Shown piece by piece: positions 41,738 through 50,172 of a stretch of DNA of 64,000 nucleotides. Below the pieces are notes generated by a model. That model was not told where the DNA came from and did not search any database. It was given only the letters and a program-made list of their open reading frames with translations. Both the position numbers and the translations under genes were made by a program. Location: NCBI RefSeq assembly GCF_011038645.2, contig NZ_CP064955.1, positions 806,001-870,000 of the forward strand, given 5' to 3'. Source of the DNA: Corynebacterium qintianiae (GTDB taxonomy: Bacteria; Actinomycetota; Actinomycetes; Mycobacteriales; Mycobacteriaceae). Every line of letters starts with the position of its first letter. The stretch's first letter is position 1.

Positions 41738-42874
41738 ATGAGCAAGCTGACCTTCATCCACACCTCCGACCTGCAGTTGGGAATGACGCGCACGTTCCTG
41801 CCGCCCGAGGCGCAATCGCGTTTCGACGATGCCCGGTTGCGCGCCGTGACACGCCTCGGCGAGCTGGCCACCGAGCGCGGCGCCGAGTTCATCGTCGTGG
41901 CAGGCGACGTGTTCGAGCACAACGCGCTTGAGCCGCGCACTCTCGGGCGCGCCCTCGAGGCGTTTTCCCGCTTGCCCGTGCCCGTGTACTTGCTGCCCGG
42001 CAACCATGACCCGCTCGTGGCGGATTCCATTTTCAATCGCACCGAATCCCTGGACAACGTCACCGTGCTCGATTCATGCTCGGTGGTTCAGGTCCGCCCC
42101 GGCGTTGAGATCGCCGGCGCGCCCCTCATGTCGAAGCATGCCTCCGAGGACCTGTGCGCGAAGACGCTGCGGGACCTCTCACCGACGGACTCCATCCGTG
42201 TCCTGGTCGGCCACGGCCAGACCGAGGCGCGTACCGGTGAGATCAAGCCCGACCTCATCGATTTGCCCAACTTGGAAGCCAAGCTTGCCGACGGCACCGT
42301 GGACTACGTCGCCCTCGGCGACACCCACTCCACCCGCTCGCTCGGTACGTCGGGGAAGGTGTGGTTTTCCGGATCTCCCGAGACGACGGACTTCCACGAC
42401 CTCACACCCGGTGTCGCGGGCGGGGAGGTGGACTCCGGCAACGCACTTGTGGTTGCGCTGTCGAAGGGGAATGCCTCCGTGCAGAAGGTGCCGGTGGGCA
42501 CATGGACGTTCGAGGCGCTGCACTTCGAGGTATCGGGCGGGGCCGACGTAGATACACTTCTGGCCCGGTTGCGCTCCTACCCGGACAAGGAGCGGACCGT
42601 GATCAAGTACGCCATCGTGGGCACCCTCGGCCTGGAGGACACGCGCAGGTTGGAGGAGGGGCTGGCCGAGCTGGAGCCGGTGTTCGCCTCTCTGCGCGAG
42701 CGCGACCGGCTCATGGATTTGCACCTCGAACCCGGTGAGGATGAGCTGGCCAATCTGCCGCTCGGCGGTTTCGCCGCCGACGCGATGGGTGAGCTCGTCG
42801 GTGCCGCGTCCGCCGGGGAGCTCGCCGCCCGTGATGCCGTCAACCTGCTGTTCCGGCTGTCCCGGGAGGCGTAA
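41738..42874 (+). CDS. Mre11/SbcD-like metallophosphoesterase (DNA repair exonuclease)
   Basis: A 378-residue calcineurin-type phosphoesterase. Motifs are HTSDLQLG (the usual HLG histidine is glutamine), VVAGDVFEHNAL, YLLPGNHDP, VLVGHGQTE and ALGDTHSTRSL. ATG 41738 is preferred because the family starts at the KLTFIHTSD strand and AGGGG precedes it; ATG 41708 overlaps the upstream stop and would add ten residues. The following gene encodes the Rad50-like partner 2 bases downstream. Together they should form a nuclease-ATPase complex acting on DNA ends. Confidence 0.88.
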   Translation: MSKLTFIHTSDLQLGMTRTFLPPEAQSRFDDARLRAVTRLGELATERGAEFIVVAGDVFEHNALEPRTLGRALEAFSRLPVPVYLLPGNHDPLVADSIFNRTESLDNVTVLDSCSVVQVRPGVEIAGAPLMSKHASEDLCAKTLRDLSPTDSIRVLVGHGQTEARTGEIKPDLIDLPNLEAKLADGTVDYVALGDTHSTRSLGTSGKVWFSGSPETTDFHDLTPGVAGGEVDSGNALVVALSKGNASVQKVPVGTWTFEALHFEVSGGADVDTLLARLRSYPDKERTVIKYAIVGTLGLEDTRRLEEGLAELEPVFASLRERDRLMDLHLEPGEDELANLPLGGFAADAMGELVGAASAGELAARDAVNLLFRLSREA

Positions 42875-42876
42875 GC

Positions 42877-45528
42877 ATGAAGATTCATTCCATCTCGCTG
42901 AAAAACGTACGCGCGGTTGAACACCTCGAGCTCACCGGCATCCCCGATACCGGGGTCATGCTCATCCACGGCGATAACGAGGCGGGTAAGTCCACAGTGC
43001 TCGACGCGATCGACGTCGTGCTCAACTTCAAGCATTCCTCGGGTGACAGCCGGGTCAAAGTCCTCGCGCCGGTGGGCCGAGATGTCGGGCCCGAGGTGAC
43101 CCTTTCGGCCACGGTCGGGCCGTACACGTTCACCGTGCGCAAAGTGTTTCTGCGCAAGAAGCGCTCCGAGCTGACCATCACCGCGCCGCGCCGCGAGCAA
43201 TACACGGGCCGCGAGGCGGACGACAAGCTCGATGTGATCCTCAGTGAACACCTCGACACGGCCCTTGCCTCCACCTTGTTCCTGCGCCAGGGCGAGATCG
43301 ACCCGGGCATTGCCGCCGCCGGCATTCCGTCCATCACACGCGCTCTGGACGCGGGCACTCACGGCGCCGGGGAAGCGGGCGGCGCTGTTTCCGGCACCGA
43401 GGACACAGAACTGATGGCGCGCATCGACGCGGAGTACCAGCGCTACTTCACCGCCAAGGGCGGGCAGAAGGCGTCGTTTACGGAACTGGGCAAGCGCAGG
43501 GACGCCGCCGCCGAGAAGCTCTCGGGCTTGCGAGCCGAAGTCGACCGGCTCGCCAGCTTCGTGGACGAGGTGGCGCGCCGGGAAGGCGAGATCTCGGGTA
43601 TCAAGGCCGAGCTACCGGACGCGGTGGTGGAGGAGGCCGCGCGTGCGGAGGAGGCGGCCGCCGCGAAGGTGCTGGCGGAGAAGGCGGAGGCTGCGAAAGC
43701 TGAGGAGAAGCGCGCTGCCCTCGACCACAAACGTTCGACCGAGGATATCGAGGCCCGCATGGCCGCCCGGCAGCGAGTTGAAGAACTGGCCCGCGACGCC
43801 GAGAAGCTGGGCTCCGGGCTAGACGCGGCGCGCGAGGCGGTGCGCGAAGAGGCCGCGAAAGTGGGGAAGCTGACAGCGCAGCGTGACGCCGCCAAACGCA
43901 AGGTCGTGACCGTGCGCGAGACCGTGAAAGCTGCGGAAGTGGCCCGACAGCGCGCTCGCAGCCGCGTACGCGCAGCCGAGCTCGCCGACGTCGTGGCTCG
44001 CCTCGGTGCGGTGGACGAGGAACTGTCCGCGCTGCGGGCGGCTCAACCGATTAAAGCGGTCGCAGATTCTGACATCCGCGCGCTGGAGAAGGCTCGGGAG
44101 GAGCTCACCTTGCAGCGCAGGTTGCGCGACGCGGCGTCCGCCAAGCTCGAAGTCACCGGCCCCGAGGCCGCCGTCGTCGCGCTTGACGGAATGGATGTGG
44201 AGTTCCCGGGCTCGGCCACCGTCGGAATCCACGACGGGTCGACGCTCGCTCTCGGTGAATTCGAGGTGGTCTACCGCGCCGGGCAAGGCAGCGCGGGGCC
44301 CGGTGCAGATCTCGACGCCGCGGAGCGCGCATACGCTGAACGTCTCGCGGCCCTGGGATGCGGGGACATCGAAGAGGCACGTCGCCGCCGGGACGAACAC
44401 ACTGAGCTGGCCTCCTCTCTGCAGTCGACACTGCGCAGGCGCGAGGACGTCTTGGGTACTCGCGACGCGGATGAGCTGCGCGCGGAGCACACCCGGTTAA
44501 GCGAGCAGGCCGCCGGTTCCGACGTTGAAGACCCATGCGGCACCGAGGAGGAAGCGGAGGCGGCTCTCACCAGGGCTCAGCGGCACCTCGACGAGGCGAC
44601 CGATGCATTGGAGCACGCCGAGGCGGTGCTCGCGCCGTGGGCGGAGCAGAAGGAGGCGACCGCACTCGCAGTGCTTGAGGCGCGGGCTGAATCAAAGGCA
44701 GCCGAAGTCTCCGCCGCACGAGCTCAGCTGGACGCCGCCGAGGAGAAAACCCCGCTCGCCGAGCTTGAGTCCGCGCAGGAGGCCGCGAAGCAGGCCCTGG
44801 ATGCCGCCACGGCGCGTTGCGCAGAGCTCGTCCGTCAGCTCGCGGAAGCGAACCCCACCCTCGCCGCCGATCTTTTTGAGGGTGCGCAGGTCCGAGTGCG
44901 CAACCTGCGAACCCGATTGGCGGACGCGGAACGCAGGGTTGCCGAATTGACCGGCCGCATCGAGCAGGCCGCCGGTGTCGCCGAGCAAACTGACCGCGCG
45001 GAGGCGGAACTGGACGCCGCGGTGTCCGAGTTCGAGTCCGCAACGCGGCGCGCGGAGGCGGTGCGGTTGCTCCGTGAGACGATGGTGCGACACCGAGATG
45101 AGGCGCGGGCCCGCTACGCCGCTCCGTTCGCCGCCGCTCTCAACCGGTACGCATCCCGTGTCTTCGGCCCGGACGTCGAGTTCACGCTGGGGGAGTCCCT
45201 CGACATCGAGGCGCGCACGCTGGGCGGCGCCACCGTCTCCCTTGACCAACTCTCCGGCGGTGCGAAGGAGCAGCTGGCGCTGCTGGTCAGGTTCGCCATC
45301 GCGGAGCTCGCCGGAACGGGGCAAACGGGGCGCACCCCGGTGCCAGTGATTGTGGACGACGCGCTGGGTGCAACGGACCCGAACCGCCTGGAACTGATGA
45401 ACTCCCTGTTCAACCAGGTGGGGCGCGAGTCGCAAGTGTTTGTTCTGACCTGTTTCCCGCGACGCTTTGACTGGGTCAACGTTGCCAAGGTGGCGTCGAT
45501 TAGCGAGCTCAAACAGGGGGGCATATAG
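42877..45528 (+). CDS. Rad50/SbcC-like AAA ATPase
   Basis: An 883-residue SMC-type ATPase. The N-terminal Walker A is IHGDNEAGKSTVLDAIDVVL. A long charged coiled coil (about residues 180-750, rich in Ala/Glu/Arg) follows, then the signature SLDQLSGGAKEQLALLVRFA and Walker B VPVIVDDALGATDPN. The CxxC zinc hook normally found in the middle of Rad50 coiled coils is not seen; only isolated cysteines occur there (LGCGD, DPCGTEE). It is the last gene of the SNF2-SWIM-Mre11-Rad50 run and works with the preceding phosphoesterase. Confidence 0.9.
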   Translation: MKIHSISLKNVRAVEHLELTGIPDTGVMLIHGDNEAGKSTVLDAIDVVLNFKHSSGDSRVKVLAPVGRDVGPEVTLSATVGPYTFTVRKVFLRKKRSELTITAPRREQYTGREADDKLDVILSEHLDTALASTLFLRQGEIDPGIAAAGIPSITRALDAGTHGAGEAGGAVSGTEDTELMARIDAEYQRYFTAKGGQKASFTELGKRRDAAAEKLSGLRAEVDRLASFVDEVARREGEISGIKAELPDAVVEEAARAEEAAAAKVLAEKAEAAKAEEKRAALDHKRSTEDIEARMAARQRVEELARDAEKLGSGLDAAREAVREEAAKVGKLTAQRDAAKRKVVTVRETVKAAEVARQRARSRVRAAELADVVARLGAVDEELSALRAAQPIKAVADSDIRALEKAREELTLQRRLRDAASAKLEVTGPEAAVVALDGMDVEFPGSATVGIHDGSTLALGEFEVVYRAGQGSAGPGADLDAAERAYAERLAALGCGDIEEARRRRDEHTELASSLQSTLRRREDVLGTRDADELRAEHTRLSEQAAGSDVEDPCGTEEEAEAALTRAQRHLDEATDALEHAEAVLAPWAEQKEATALAVLEARAESKAAEVSAARAQLDAAEEKTPLAELESAQEAAKQALDAATARCAELVRQLAEANPTLAADLFEGAQVRVRNLRTRLADAERRVAELTGRIEQAAGVAEQTDRAEAELDAAVSEFESATRRAEAVRLLRETMVRHRDEARARYAAPFAAALNRYASRVFGPDVEFTLGESLDIEARTLGGATVSLDQLSGGAKEQLALLVRFAIAELAGTGQTGRTPVPVIVDDALGATDPNRLELMNSLFNQVGRESQVFVLTCFPRRFDWVNVAKVASISELKQGGI

Positions 45529-45533
45529 GAAAA

Positions 45534-45560
45534 CCCCGCGCGCCGACACGGCGGGCGGGG
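45534..45560 (-). terminator. Intrinsic terminator-like hairpin between the Rad50-like gene and yceI
   Basis: CCCCGCGCGCCG (45534-45545) and CGGCGGGCGGGG (45549-45560) pair with one mismatch over a 3-base loop. The AAAA just left of it gives a U tract for transcripts of yceI coming from the right. Confidence 0.6.
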
Positions 45561-45574
45561 GCTCCGGAAGAAGG

Positions 45575-46111
45575 TTACGCCTTGATGGCGGAGCCCTCGA
45601 TCACGATCTTGATGTTGTTGGACACGAGCACGCCACCGGAGTTCAGCGGGGCCTGGAAGTCGATGCCGAAGTCGGTGCGGTCGATGGTGGTGTTGGCCTC
45701 GAAGCCAGCGCGGACGTTGCCGAAGGGGTCGGTCTCGACACCGAAGGTCTCGACATCAAGGGTGACGGGCTTGGTGGTGCCCTTGATGGTGAGGTTGCCC
45801 TCCACGGTGCCGTTGCCGTTTTCGTCAACGTTGAAGGAGGTGGATTCGAAGGTCATCTCCGGGTGGTTCTCAACGTCGAAGAAGTCTTCGCCGCGGACGT
45901 GGCCGTCGCGGTCGGCGTTGCCGGTGTTGATGGAAGCGGTCTTGATGGTGGCGGTGGCCTTGGACGCCTGCAGATTGTCACCGTCAACGGTGACCTGTGC
46001 GTCGAACTCGGGGAAGTTGCCGCGGACCTTGGTCACCATTGCGTGGCGAGCGACGAAGCCGATCTCGGAGTGGGCGGGGTCGAGGTTCCAGATTCCGGTG
46101 AGCTGAGACAT
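45575..46111 (-). CDS. YceI-family (polyisoprenoid-binding-like) protein
   Basis: A 178-residue lipocalin-like YceI protein from ATG 46111 with an AAAGGAG ribosome site. Family stretches are GIWNLDPAHSEIGFVARHAM, HVRGEDFFDVENHPEMTFES and LTIKGTTKPVTLDVE, ending in NNIKIVIEGSAI. There is no signal peptide. In C. glutamicum the matching gene, cg1322, is a known target of RosR (cg1324), whose orthologue is the divergent gene here. Two RosR-type operators surround a strong promoter before this gene, so it should be induced by oxidants. The family binds isoprenoids in a beta-barrel. Confidence 0.9.
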   Translation of the reverse strand: MSQLTGIWNLDPAHSEIGFVARHAMVTKVRGNFPEFDAQVTVDGDNLQASKATATIKTASINTGNADRDGHVRGEDFFDVENHPEMTFESTSFNVDENGNGTVEGNLTIKGTTKPVTLDVETFGVETDPFGNVRAGFEANTTIDRTDFGIDFQAPLNSGGVLVSNNIKIVIEGSAIKA

Positions 46112-46128
46112 GTTGTTCTCCTTTGTTG

Positions 46129-46146
46129 TTGTTGACGTGTTAACAA
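46129..46146. promoter_or_regulatory. RosR operator 1
   Basis: TTGTTGACGTGTTAACAA agrees with 17 of 18 positions of the C. glutamicum RosR motif TTGTTGAYRYRTCAACWA as I recall it. It covers the predicted transcription start of yceI. Confidence 0.75.
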
Positions 46147-46151
46147 GTTCC

Positions 46152-46179
46152 ATTATAGGGACATTTGGTGACGTGTCAA
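46152..46179 (-). promoter_or_regulatory. Consensus promoter of yceI
   Basis: On the minus strand TTGACA (46179-46174) and TATAAT (46157-46152), 16 bases apart, are both perfect sigma-70-type hexamers. The -35 lies inside operator 2 and the start region lies in operator 1. Confidence 0.8.
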
Positions 46180-46182
46180 CTG
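46165..46182. promoter_or_regulatory. RosR operator 2
   Basis: TTGGTGACGTGTCAACTG agrees with 16 of 18 positions of the same motif. It overlaps the -35 box of the yceI promoter and is 36 bases, centre to centre, from operator 1. Confidence 0.7.
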
Positions 46183-46274
46183 TTTATTCAAAACACCGCT
46201 TCTCGCAGGTCAAGCACAATGGAACGAAAGTAGACAGATTGAAGCGATCGTTTCCCCGGTGCGGTTAGAGGATG

Positions 46275-46280
46275 TAACCT
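46275..46280 (+). promoter_or_regulatory. -10 box of a probably leaderless rosR transcript
   Basis: TAACCT ends 7 bases before ATG 46288, without a ribosome binding site. Confidence 0.4.
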
Positions 46281-46287
46281 CATTTTC

Positions 46288-46779
46288 ATGTCTGAACAAC
46301 CGCGCTGGCTCAATGATAACGAACAAGCACTGTGGCGCCTGATGCTCGCCGCGTCCCGGAAGGTGAATCGCGTAGTCGACGAAACCCTCCAGGCTGGCTC
46401 GAATCTGTCGGCGTCCGAGTTCGCCGTCCTGGTCACCCTGTCCGAGGCGGAGGGCAACGAGTTGCGCCTGCGCGACCTCTGTGCTGGCCTCGATTGGGAC
46501 CGCTCCCGCACTTCGCACCAGGTCACCCGTATGGAAAAGCGCGGCCTACTAACCAAGTGCAAGTCGCCCGGTGACGCCCGCGGGGTCCTAGTCCAGCTCA
46601 CCGAGGACGGCATGAGCCGCGTCACCCAGTCAGCCCCCGACCACGTCGAGAGCGTGCGGCGCGTCGTGTTCGACCACATGGTGCCCGAGGACGTGCCCGC
46701 TTTACGACGCTTCTTTGCCGGCATCATGGAAGTCGACAACGTCCCCGGCATTCCGAGGTGCTCCGAGATCAACAACTAG
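46288..46779 (+). CDS. rosR: RosR-type MarR-family redox regulator
   Basis: A 163-residue MarR protein. The winged helix covers about residues 40-108 (LSASEFAVLVTLSEAEGNEL, recognition region DWDRSRTSHQVTRMEKRGLL, wing DARGVLVQLTEDG). Cysteines stand at 65, 91 and 158, close to the three (64, 92, 151) that sense hydrogen peroxide in C. glutamicum RosR. It is divergent from yceI, an established RosR target, and the shared region carries two RosR-like operators. It should repress yceI and release DNA on oxidation; autoregulation, known for RosR, is likely. Confidence 0.85.
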   Translation: MSEQPRWLNDNEQALWRLMLAASRKVNRVVDETLQAGSNLSASEFAVLVTLSEAEGNELRLRDLCAGLDWDRSRTSHQVTRMEKRGLLTKCKSPGDARGVLVQLTEDGMSRVTQSAPDHVESVRRVVFDHMVPEDVPALRRFFAGIMEVDNVPGIPRCSEINN

Positions 46780-46882
46780 CCACCACGAATCAGGGTCGAA
46801 ATCAGGGTAAACCCCGTTGTCACAGATTCTCCCAGTGCGTTGAATGGAAAGTGTCAAAGAACCCGACCGAAAGGATCGTCCC

Positions 46883-47101
46883 ATGTCGACTAACAGCGGC
46901 TTTACCCCCAACTCCCGCAAGCGCCTCACCCGCTCCCTGACGGATCGATGGATCGCCGGTGTTTGCGGCGGCATCGCGCAGTACTTCAAGCTCGACCCGG
47001 TGCTCGTGCGCCTTATCTTCGTCGTGCTGGCGCTCGCCGGCGTTCTGCCCGGCGTGGCGCTCTACATTATCGCGTGGATCATCATGCCGGAAGGGGTCTA
47101 A
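46883..47101 (+). CDS. PspC-domain membrane protein
   Basis: A 72-residue protein from ATG 46883, which has an AAAGGA ribosome site; an in-frame ATG at 46844 is less likely. It shows the PspC domain: RSLTDRWIAGVCGGIAQYF followed by the membrane helix LIFVVLALAGVLPGVALYII and WIIMPEG. PspC proteins are membrane partners in phage-shock-type envelope stress responses. Corynebacteria often have such stand-alone small PspC proteins, whose role is not settled. Confidence 0.88.
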   Translation: MSTNSGFTPNSRKRLTRSLTDRWIAGVCGGIAQYFKLDPVLVRLIFVVLALAGVLPGVALYIIAWIIMPEGV

Positions 47102-47120
47102 AGCCTCACGCGCTTCGGCT

Positions 47121-47160
47121 GCCCCCTCCCCACCTGGCATCGAACACCGGGGGAGGGGGC
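47121..47160. terminator. Hairpin between the convergent PspC and esterase genes
   Basis: GCCCCCTCCCC (47121-47131) and its exact complement (47150-47160) form an 11-base stem. There is no clear T run on either side, so termination is inferred from position and stem strength. Confidence 0.5.
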
Positions 47161-47174
47161 GGCCGACTTTATGC

Positions 47175-48218
47175 CTACCGCGGGGTGACCCGCAGCGCGA
47201 ACCTGATTGCGCCCGCCGCCTTCGACATGGCTGCCGTAGCGCCCTCCCACACGTAGAAGGCGTTCGCAAACGGGTGGACAAGGCCCTTGTTGACTTCCAT
47301 GGTGACAGGCACGTGGGCGTCGGCAAGCTTGCGCGCGTAGGCGATCCCCTCGTCACGCAGCGGGTCAAAACCCGCGACGGAGATATAGGCTGGCGCAAGC
47401 TTGGACAGCAGCTGCTCGGGGGCGAGCAGCGGCGAGATATCCCAGCTAGAGAGGTCGTCGCCAGCGCTGGTGTAGAGATCGCGGAACCACTCCATCTGCT
47501 TGCGGGTGAGGTACGTGCCGGTCGCGAACTCCTTGTGCGAGGACGTCTCGAAGTTGTCCAGGTTCGTGCAGGGGACGAACAAAACCTGAAGTTCCGGCTG
47601 CGACATGTCCCGATCCGCGCGCCGCAGGCACGCCACCGTCGCGAGCGAGGCGCCCGCGGAATCGCCCGCCACGGCCACCCGGGAAGAATCGACCCCCTCT
47701 AGCGCGCCCGACATGACCGCATCTAGCACCTCGAATGCGGCGTTGGGGGCTGCCGGGTAGCGGTGCTCAGGCGCCAGCGGGTAGTCGACCGAAATGACCG
47801 CGACGTCCGCGTTGGCGCACAAAAAGCGGCAGGTGTTGTCGTGGGTCTCCAACGAACCGGTGGCCCAGCCACCGCCGTGGAAGTAGACGACCGTCGGCTG
47901 GTCGTTGTTTGAGCAGTGTTGCGGACGGTAGTGGCGCACCGGGATCCCTGCGATCTCGGAATCCCAAACGGGTCCGACGGCAATCTGGGGACCTGCGCCA
48001 AGTTTCGCGTCGGATTCCACGACGCCTCGGGCTTCGTTGATAGGCAACTCCGAAAAATCGCGCGAGAGGTACTTCAGCGCTAAGGAACTCACCCGCACGT
48101 CCGGTGCCATCGTGGTGCCGTTTTCGGTGGTCGTTGTTCCCAACAGGGAGAGAACTGGGTTGGGTACGGTGCGCAGTGCCGCCGCGGCCACCGCACTGAG
48201 TGCATTCTGAATCGCCAT
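47175..48218 (-). CDS. Hormone-sensitive-lipase type alpha/beta hydrolase
   Basis: A 347-residue esterase of the HSL/GDXG group: oxyanion motif YFHGGGWATGSL, substrate loop DYPLAPEHRYPAA, nucleophile elbow VAGDSAGAS, acid AGFDPLRDEG and histidine loop KGLVHPFANAF. All triad residues are present. The first 30 residues are mildly hydrophobic but not a clear signal peptide. On the minus strand TAAAGT ends 6 bases before the ATG and no ribosome site is seen, so the mRNA is probably leaderless. The ester substrate is unknown. Confidence 0.9.
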   Translation of the reverse strand: MAIQNALSAVAAAALRTVPNPVLSLLGTTTTENGTTMAPDVRVSSLALKYLSRDFSELPINEARGVVESDAKLGAGPQIAVGPVWDSEIAGIPVRHYRPQHCSNNDQPTVVYFHGGGWATGSLETHDNTCRFLCANADVAVISVDYPLAPEHRYPAAPNAAFEVLDAVMSGALEGVDSSRVAVAGDSAGASLATVACLRRADRDMSQPELQVLFVPCTNLDNFETSSHKEFATGTYLTRKQMEWFRDLYTSAGDDLSSWDISPLLAPEQLLSKLAPAYISVAGFDPLRDEGIAYARKLADAHVPVTMEVNKGLVHPFANAFYVWEGATAAMSKAAGAIRFALRVTPR

Positions 48219-48257
48219 AGCCCTACTTTAGTGACGCGGCCGCGCCAAGGTATGCGA

Positions 48258-48286
48258 TTTACGACCCGACTTAGGCGGGTGATACT
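48258..48286 (+). promoter_or_regulatory. Likely promoter of tRNA-Arg
   Basis: TTTACG (48258-48263) and GATACT (48281-48286) are 17 bases apart, with the tRNA starting 26 bases downstream. Confidence 0.45.
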
Positions 48287-48311
48287 CTCTAGTGCGCACG
48301 AGTTAGTGCAT

Positions 48312-48385
48312 GTCTTCGTAGCTCAGTGGATTAGAGCATCGGTTTCCGGTACCGAAGGTCGCAGGTTCGAATCCTGTCGGGGACA
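48312..48385 (+). tRNA. tRNA-Arg (anticodon CCG)
   Basis: Cloverleaf drawn by eye. The acceptor stem is GTCTTCG/CGGGGAC (two G-U pairs). The D arm is GCTC/GAGC, the anticodon stem TCGGT/ACCGA with loop TTCCGGT giving CCG, and the T arm GCAGG/CCTGT with loop TTCGAAT. The discriminator base is A at 48385. It reads CGG arginine codons, which are common in this GC-rich genome. The 3' CCA is not encoded (CAA follows). argS lies 1.8 kb downstream. Confidence 0.95.
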
Positions 48386-48445
48386 CAATTGTGATCGGCC
48401 GGGGCATTGGGGTTGCCCGCGGTGACCACGCGTAACGCCTCTCAG

Positions 48446-50038
48446 CTATTGCTCGAAGAACTCGGGCGCATCCGTCGCGCCGGTGAAGCCGTTGCGCAGG
48501 TAGTCCACGACGATGCGGTCAACCGCCTTGTTTCCCAGCCCGACGTGGCCGTGGCCGGGTCCGTGAACGGTGACAACTTGGGAGCCCATTGCGTCGGCGA
48601 GCGCGCGGTGGCCGGAGTAGACGGTCTGGGGGTCACCTGTCGCGTTGATCTGCAGAGGGCGGTGGGCCAAGCGCGAGCCGTCGAGAGGTGCGAGTCCCGT
48701 CACGGCGCCCGCACCCGAGCAGTACATGCCCGAGCCGATGACGGCGTTCGGCATGGTAAATAGGTCACCTGTGACATAGGAAGACCACAATGCGGCTGGT
48801 ACGAGACCGTAATCCGGCGGGGTGATGTTTTCGTTGCACATTTGCACCGCCTGCAGCTGGTTGAGCGCGATCTGCTGGCCCTGGAGCTCCTCGAGCACAG
48901 CCTGGGGTGCCCCGGATGCGCCTGAGGGCTCCAATGAGCCGTTGGTCATGCGGGCGAGGGTGTCCCATCCCTGCGGCTGGGGGAGAGTCATGCGGGTGGT
49001 CAGCAGCAACGGCGAGGTGACCTGGCTCGCACCTGGATTGAGCAGGCGGGAGATGATGCCGTCACCCTCCACACGCGCCTTGCCGGTCGCGGTGATGGCA
49101 TCGGCTGCAGCTTGGCCCGCCAACTCCAGACCCGGGGGAAGATCACCGACGCGCGCCGGGGGCGGGGTGACGGTGGGATTCGTTCCGGTCTCGGCGACAA
49201 TGCGGTTAGACCAGTACTGGTACGCCTTCAGCGGGGTGTCGCCCATTCCATACGTCGCGTCGTTCGCGGCGACAAACGCGAAGTAGTCATTCAACGCGCG
49301 CTCGTAGCCGCCCTGCTGGGTGCGCATGAGCGCCTGCCAGCTCAGGTTGGGATCCATCGCGGAGTCGAGCACGACGCGGTCAGTACGCTCCGGGAACATT
49401 GAGGCGTACGCGGAACCGAGGTAGGTGCCGTAGGACAGGCCCATGATGGAGATCTTGTCGTAACCCAGCGCCCGGCGAGCAGCGTCCCAGTCGCGCGCGT
49501 TGTTCTCTGTGGTGATGCTCTCGGGGTAACCGGGGCGGCCGCCTTGGCACAAGGAGCGGGTCAGGCCGCCACCGGAGAAGGTGGAATCGAACTGCAACCG
49601 GGCTAAGTCGACCGGGGTCTGCGGGTCAGGCGACTGGCAGTTCAGCGGTGTTGAGTGCATCAGTCCTCGTGGCTGGACTGCAACGAGGTCCCACTCATTG
49701 CGGATCTCCTCGGGCCAGCTGAAACCGATTCCCTCGGTACCGAAGTAGGTGTAAGCGTCGCCGCCCGGGCCACCCGGGTTGCCGAACAGCGCGCCGCGGC
49801 GTGACGACGGGTCGGCGGCAGGTATGCGGACGTACCCGACGGAAATGGTCGGGCCGGACGGGTCGTCGTATCGCATCGGAGTGTCGAAACGGCCGCACTC
49901 GGCGCCCGCCACGTTGACGGTGGAGGGGCATTCTTCCCGGGTGACGGCGGGGGAGGGCTGCGCGCCCGCCAGCGGGGATGCCGCGAGGCTCACGGTGAGG
50001 CCGGTCGTTAAAACCGCCGCCAGAACTGTCCAGTTCAT
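48446..50038 (-). CDS. Secreted alpha/beta hydrolase, tripeptidyl-peptidase (TAP/SlpD) type
   Basis: A 530-residue exported hydrolase. From ATG 50038 it begins with a signal peptide (MNWTVLAAVLTTGLTVSLAA, then SPLAGAQP). Family stretches are ECGRFDTPMRYDDPSGPTIS, LFGNPGGPGGDAY (oxyanion hole), the nucleophile elbow IMGLSYGTYLGSAYA, and a C-terminal TAP-like domain with INATGDPQTVYSGHRA and the histidine in HGPGHGHVGL. Streptomyces homologues are tripeptidyl aminopeptidases. A TTG at 50059 is in frame, but the ATG gives the better signal peptide. It is divergent from argS. Confidence 0.88.
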   Translation of the reverse strand: MNWTVLAAVLTTGLTVSLAASPLAGAQPSPAVTREECPSTVNVAGAECGRFDTPMRYDDPSGPTISVGYVRIPAADPSSRRGALFGNPGGPGGDAYTYFGTEGIGFSWPEEIRNEWDLVAVQPRGLMHSTPLNCQSPDPQTPVDLARLQFDSTFSGGGLTRSLCQGGRPGYPESITTENNARDWDAARRALGYDKISIMGLSYGTYLGSAYASMFPERTDRVVLDSAMDPNLSWQALMRTQQGGYERALNDYFAFVAANDATYGMGDTPLKAYQYWSNRIVAETGTNPTVTPPPARVGDLPPGLELAGQAAADAITATGKARVEGDGIISRLLNPGASQVTSPLLLTTRMTLPQPQGWDTLARMTNGSLEPSGASGAPQAVLEELQGQQIALNQLQAVQMCNENITPPDYGLVPAALWSSYVTGDLFTMPNAVIGSGMYCSGAGAVTGLAPLDGSRLAHRPLQINATGDPQTVYSGHRALADAMGSQVVTVHGPGHGHVGLGNKAVDRIVVDYLRNGFTGATDAPEFFEQ

Positions 50039-50158
50039 ATGGGGGACCTTTCCGAGCAAACAATCGAGTCTATTGGTGCATACTCATATTATCTTTTACC
50101 CGGTGCGAGAGTGCGGTATGCAGGATGCACCCATGGAGATAATGTCTGACCCCTGAAT

Positions 50159-50164
50159 TAGACT
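50159..50164 (+). promoter_or_regulatory. -10 box of argS, probably leaderless
   Basis: TAGACT ends 8 bases before ATG 50173 and no ribosome binding site is present. Confidence 0.45.
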
Positions 50165-50172
50165 GTGGCCCC

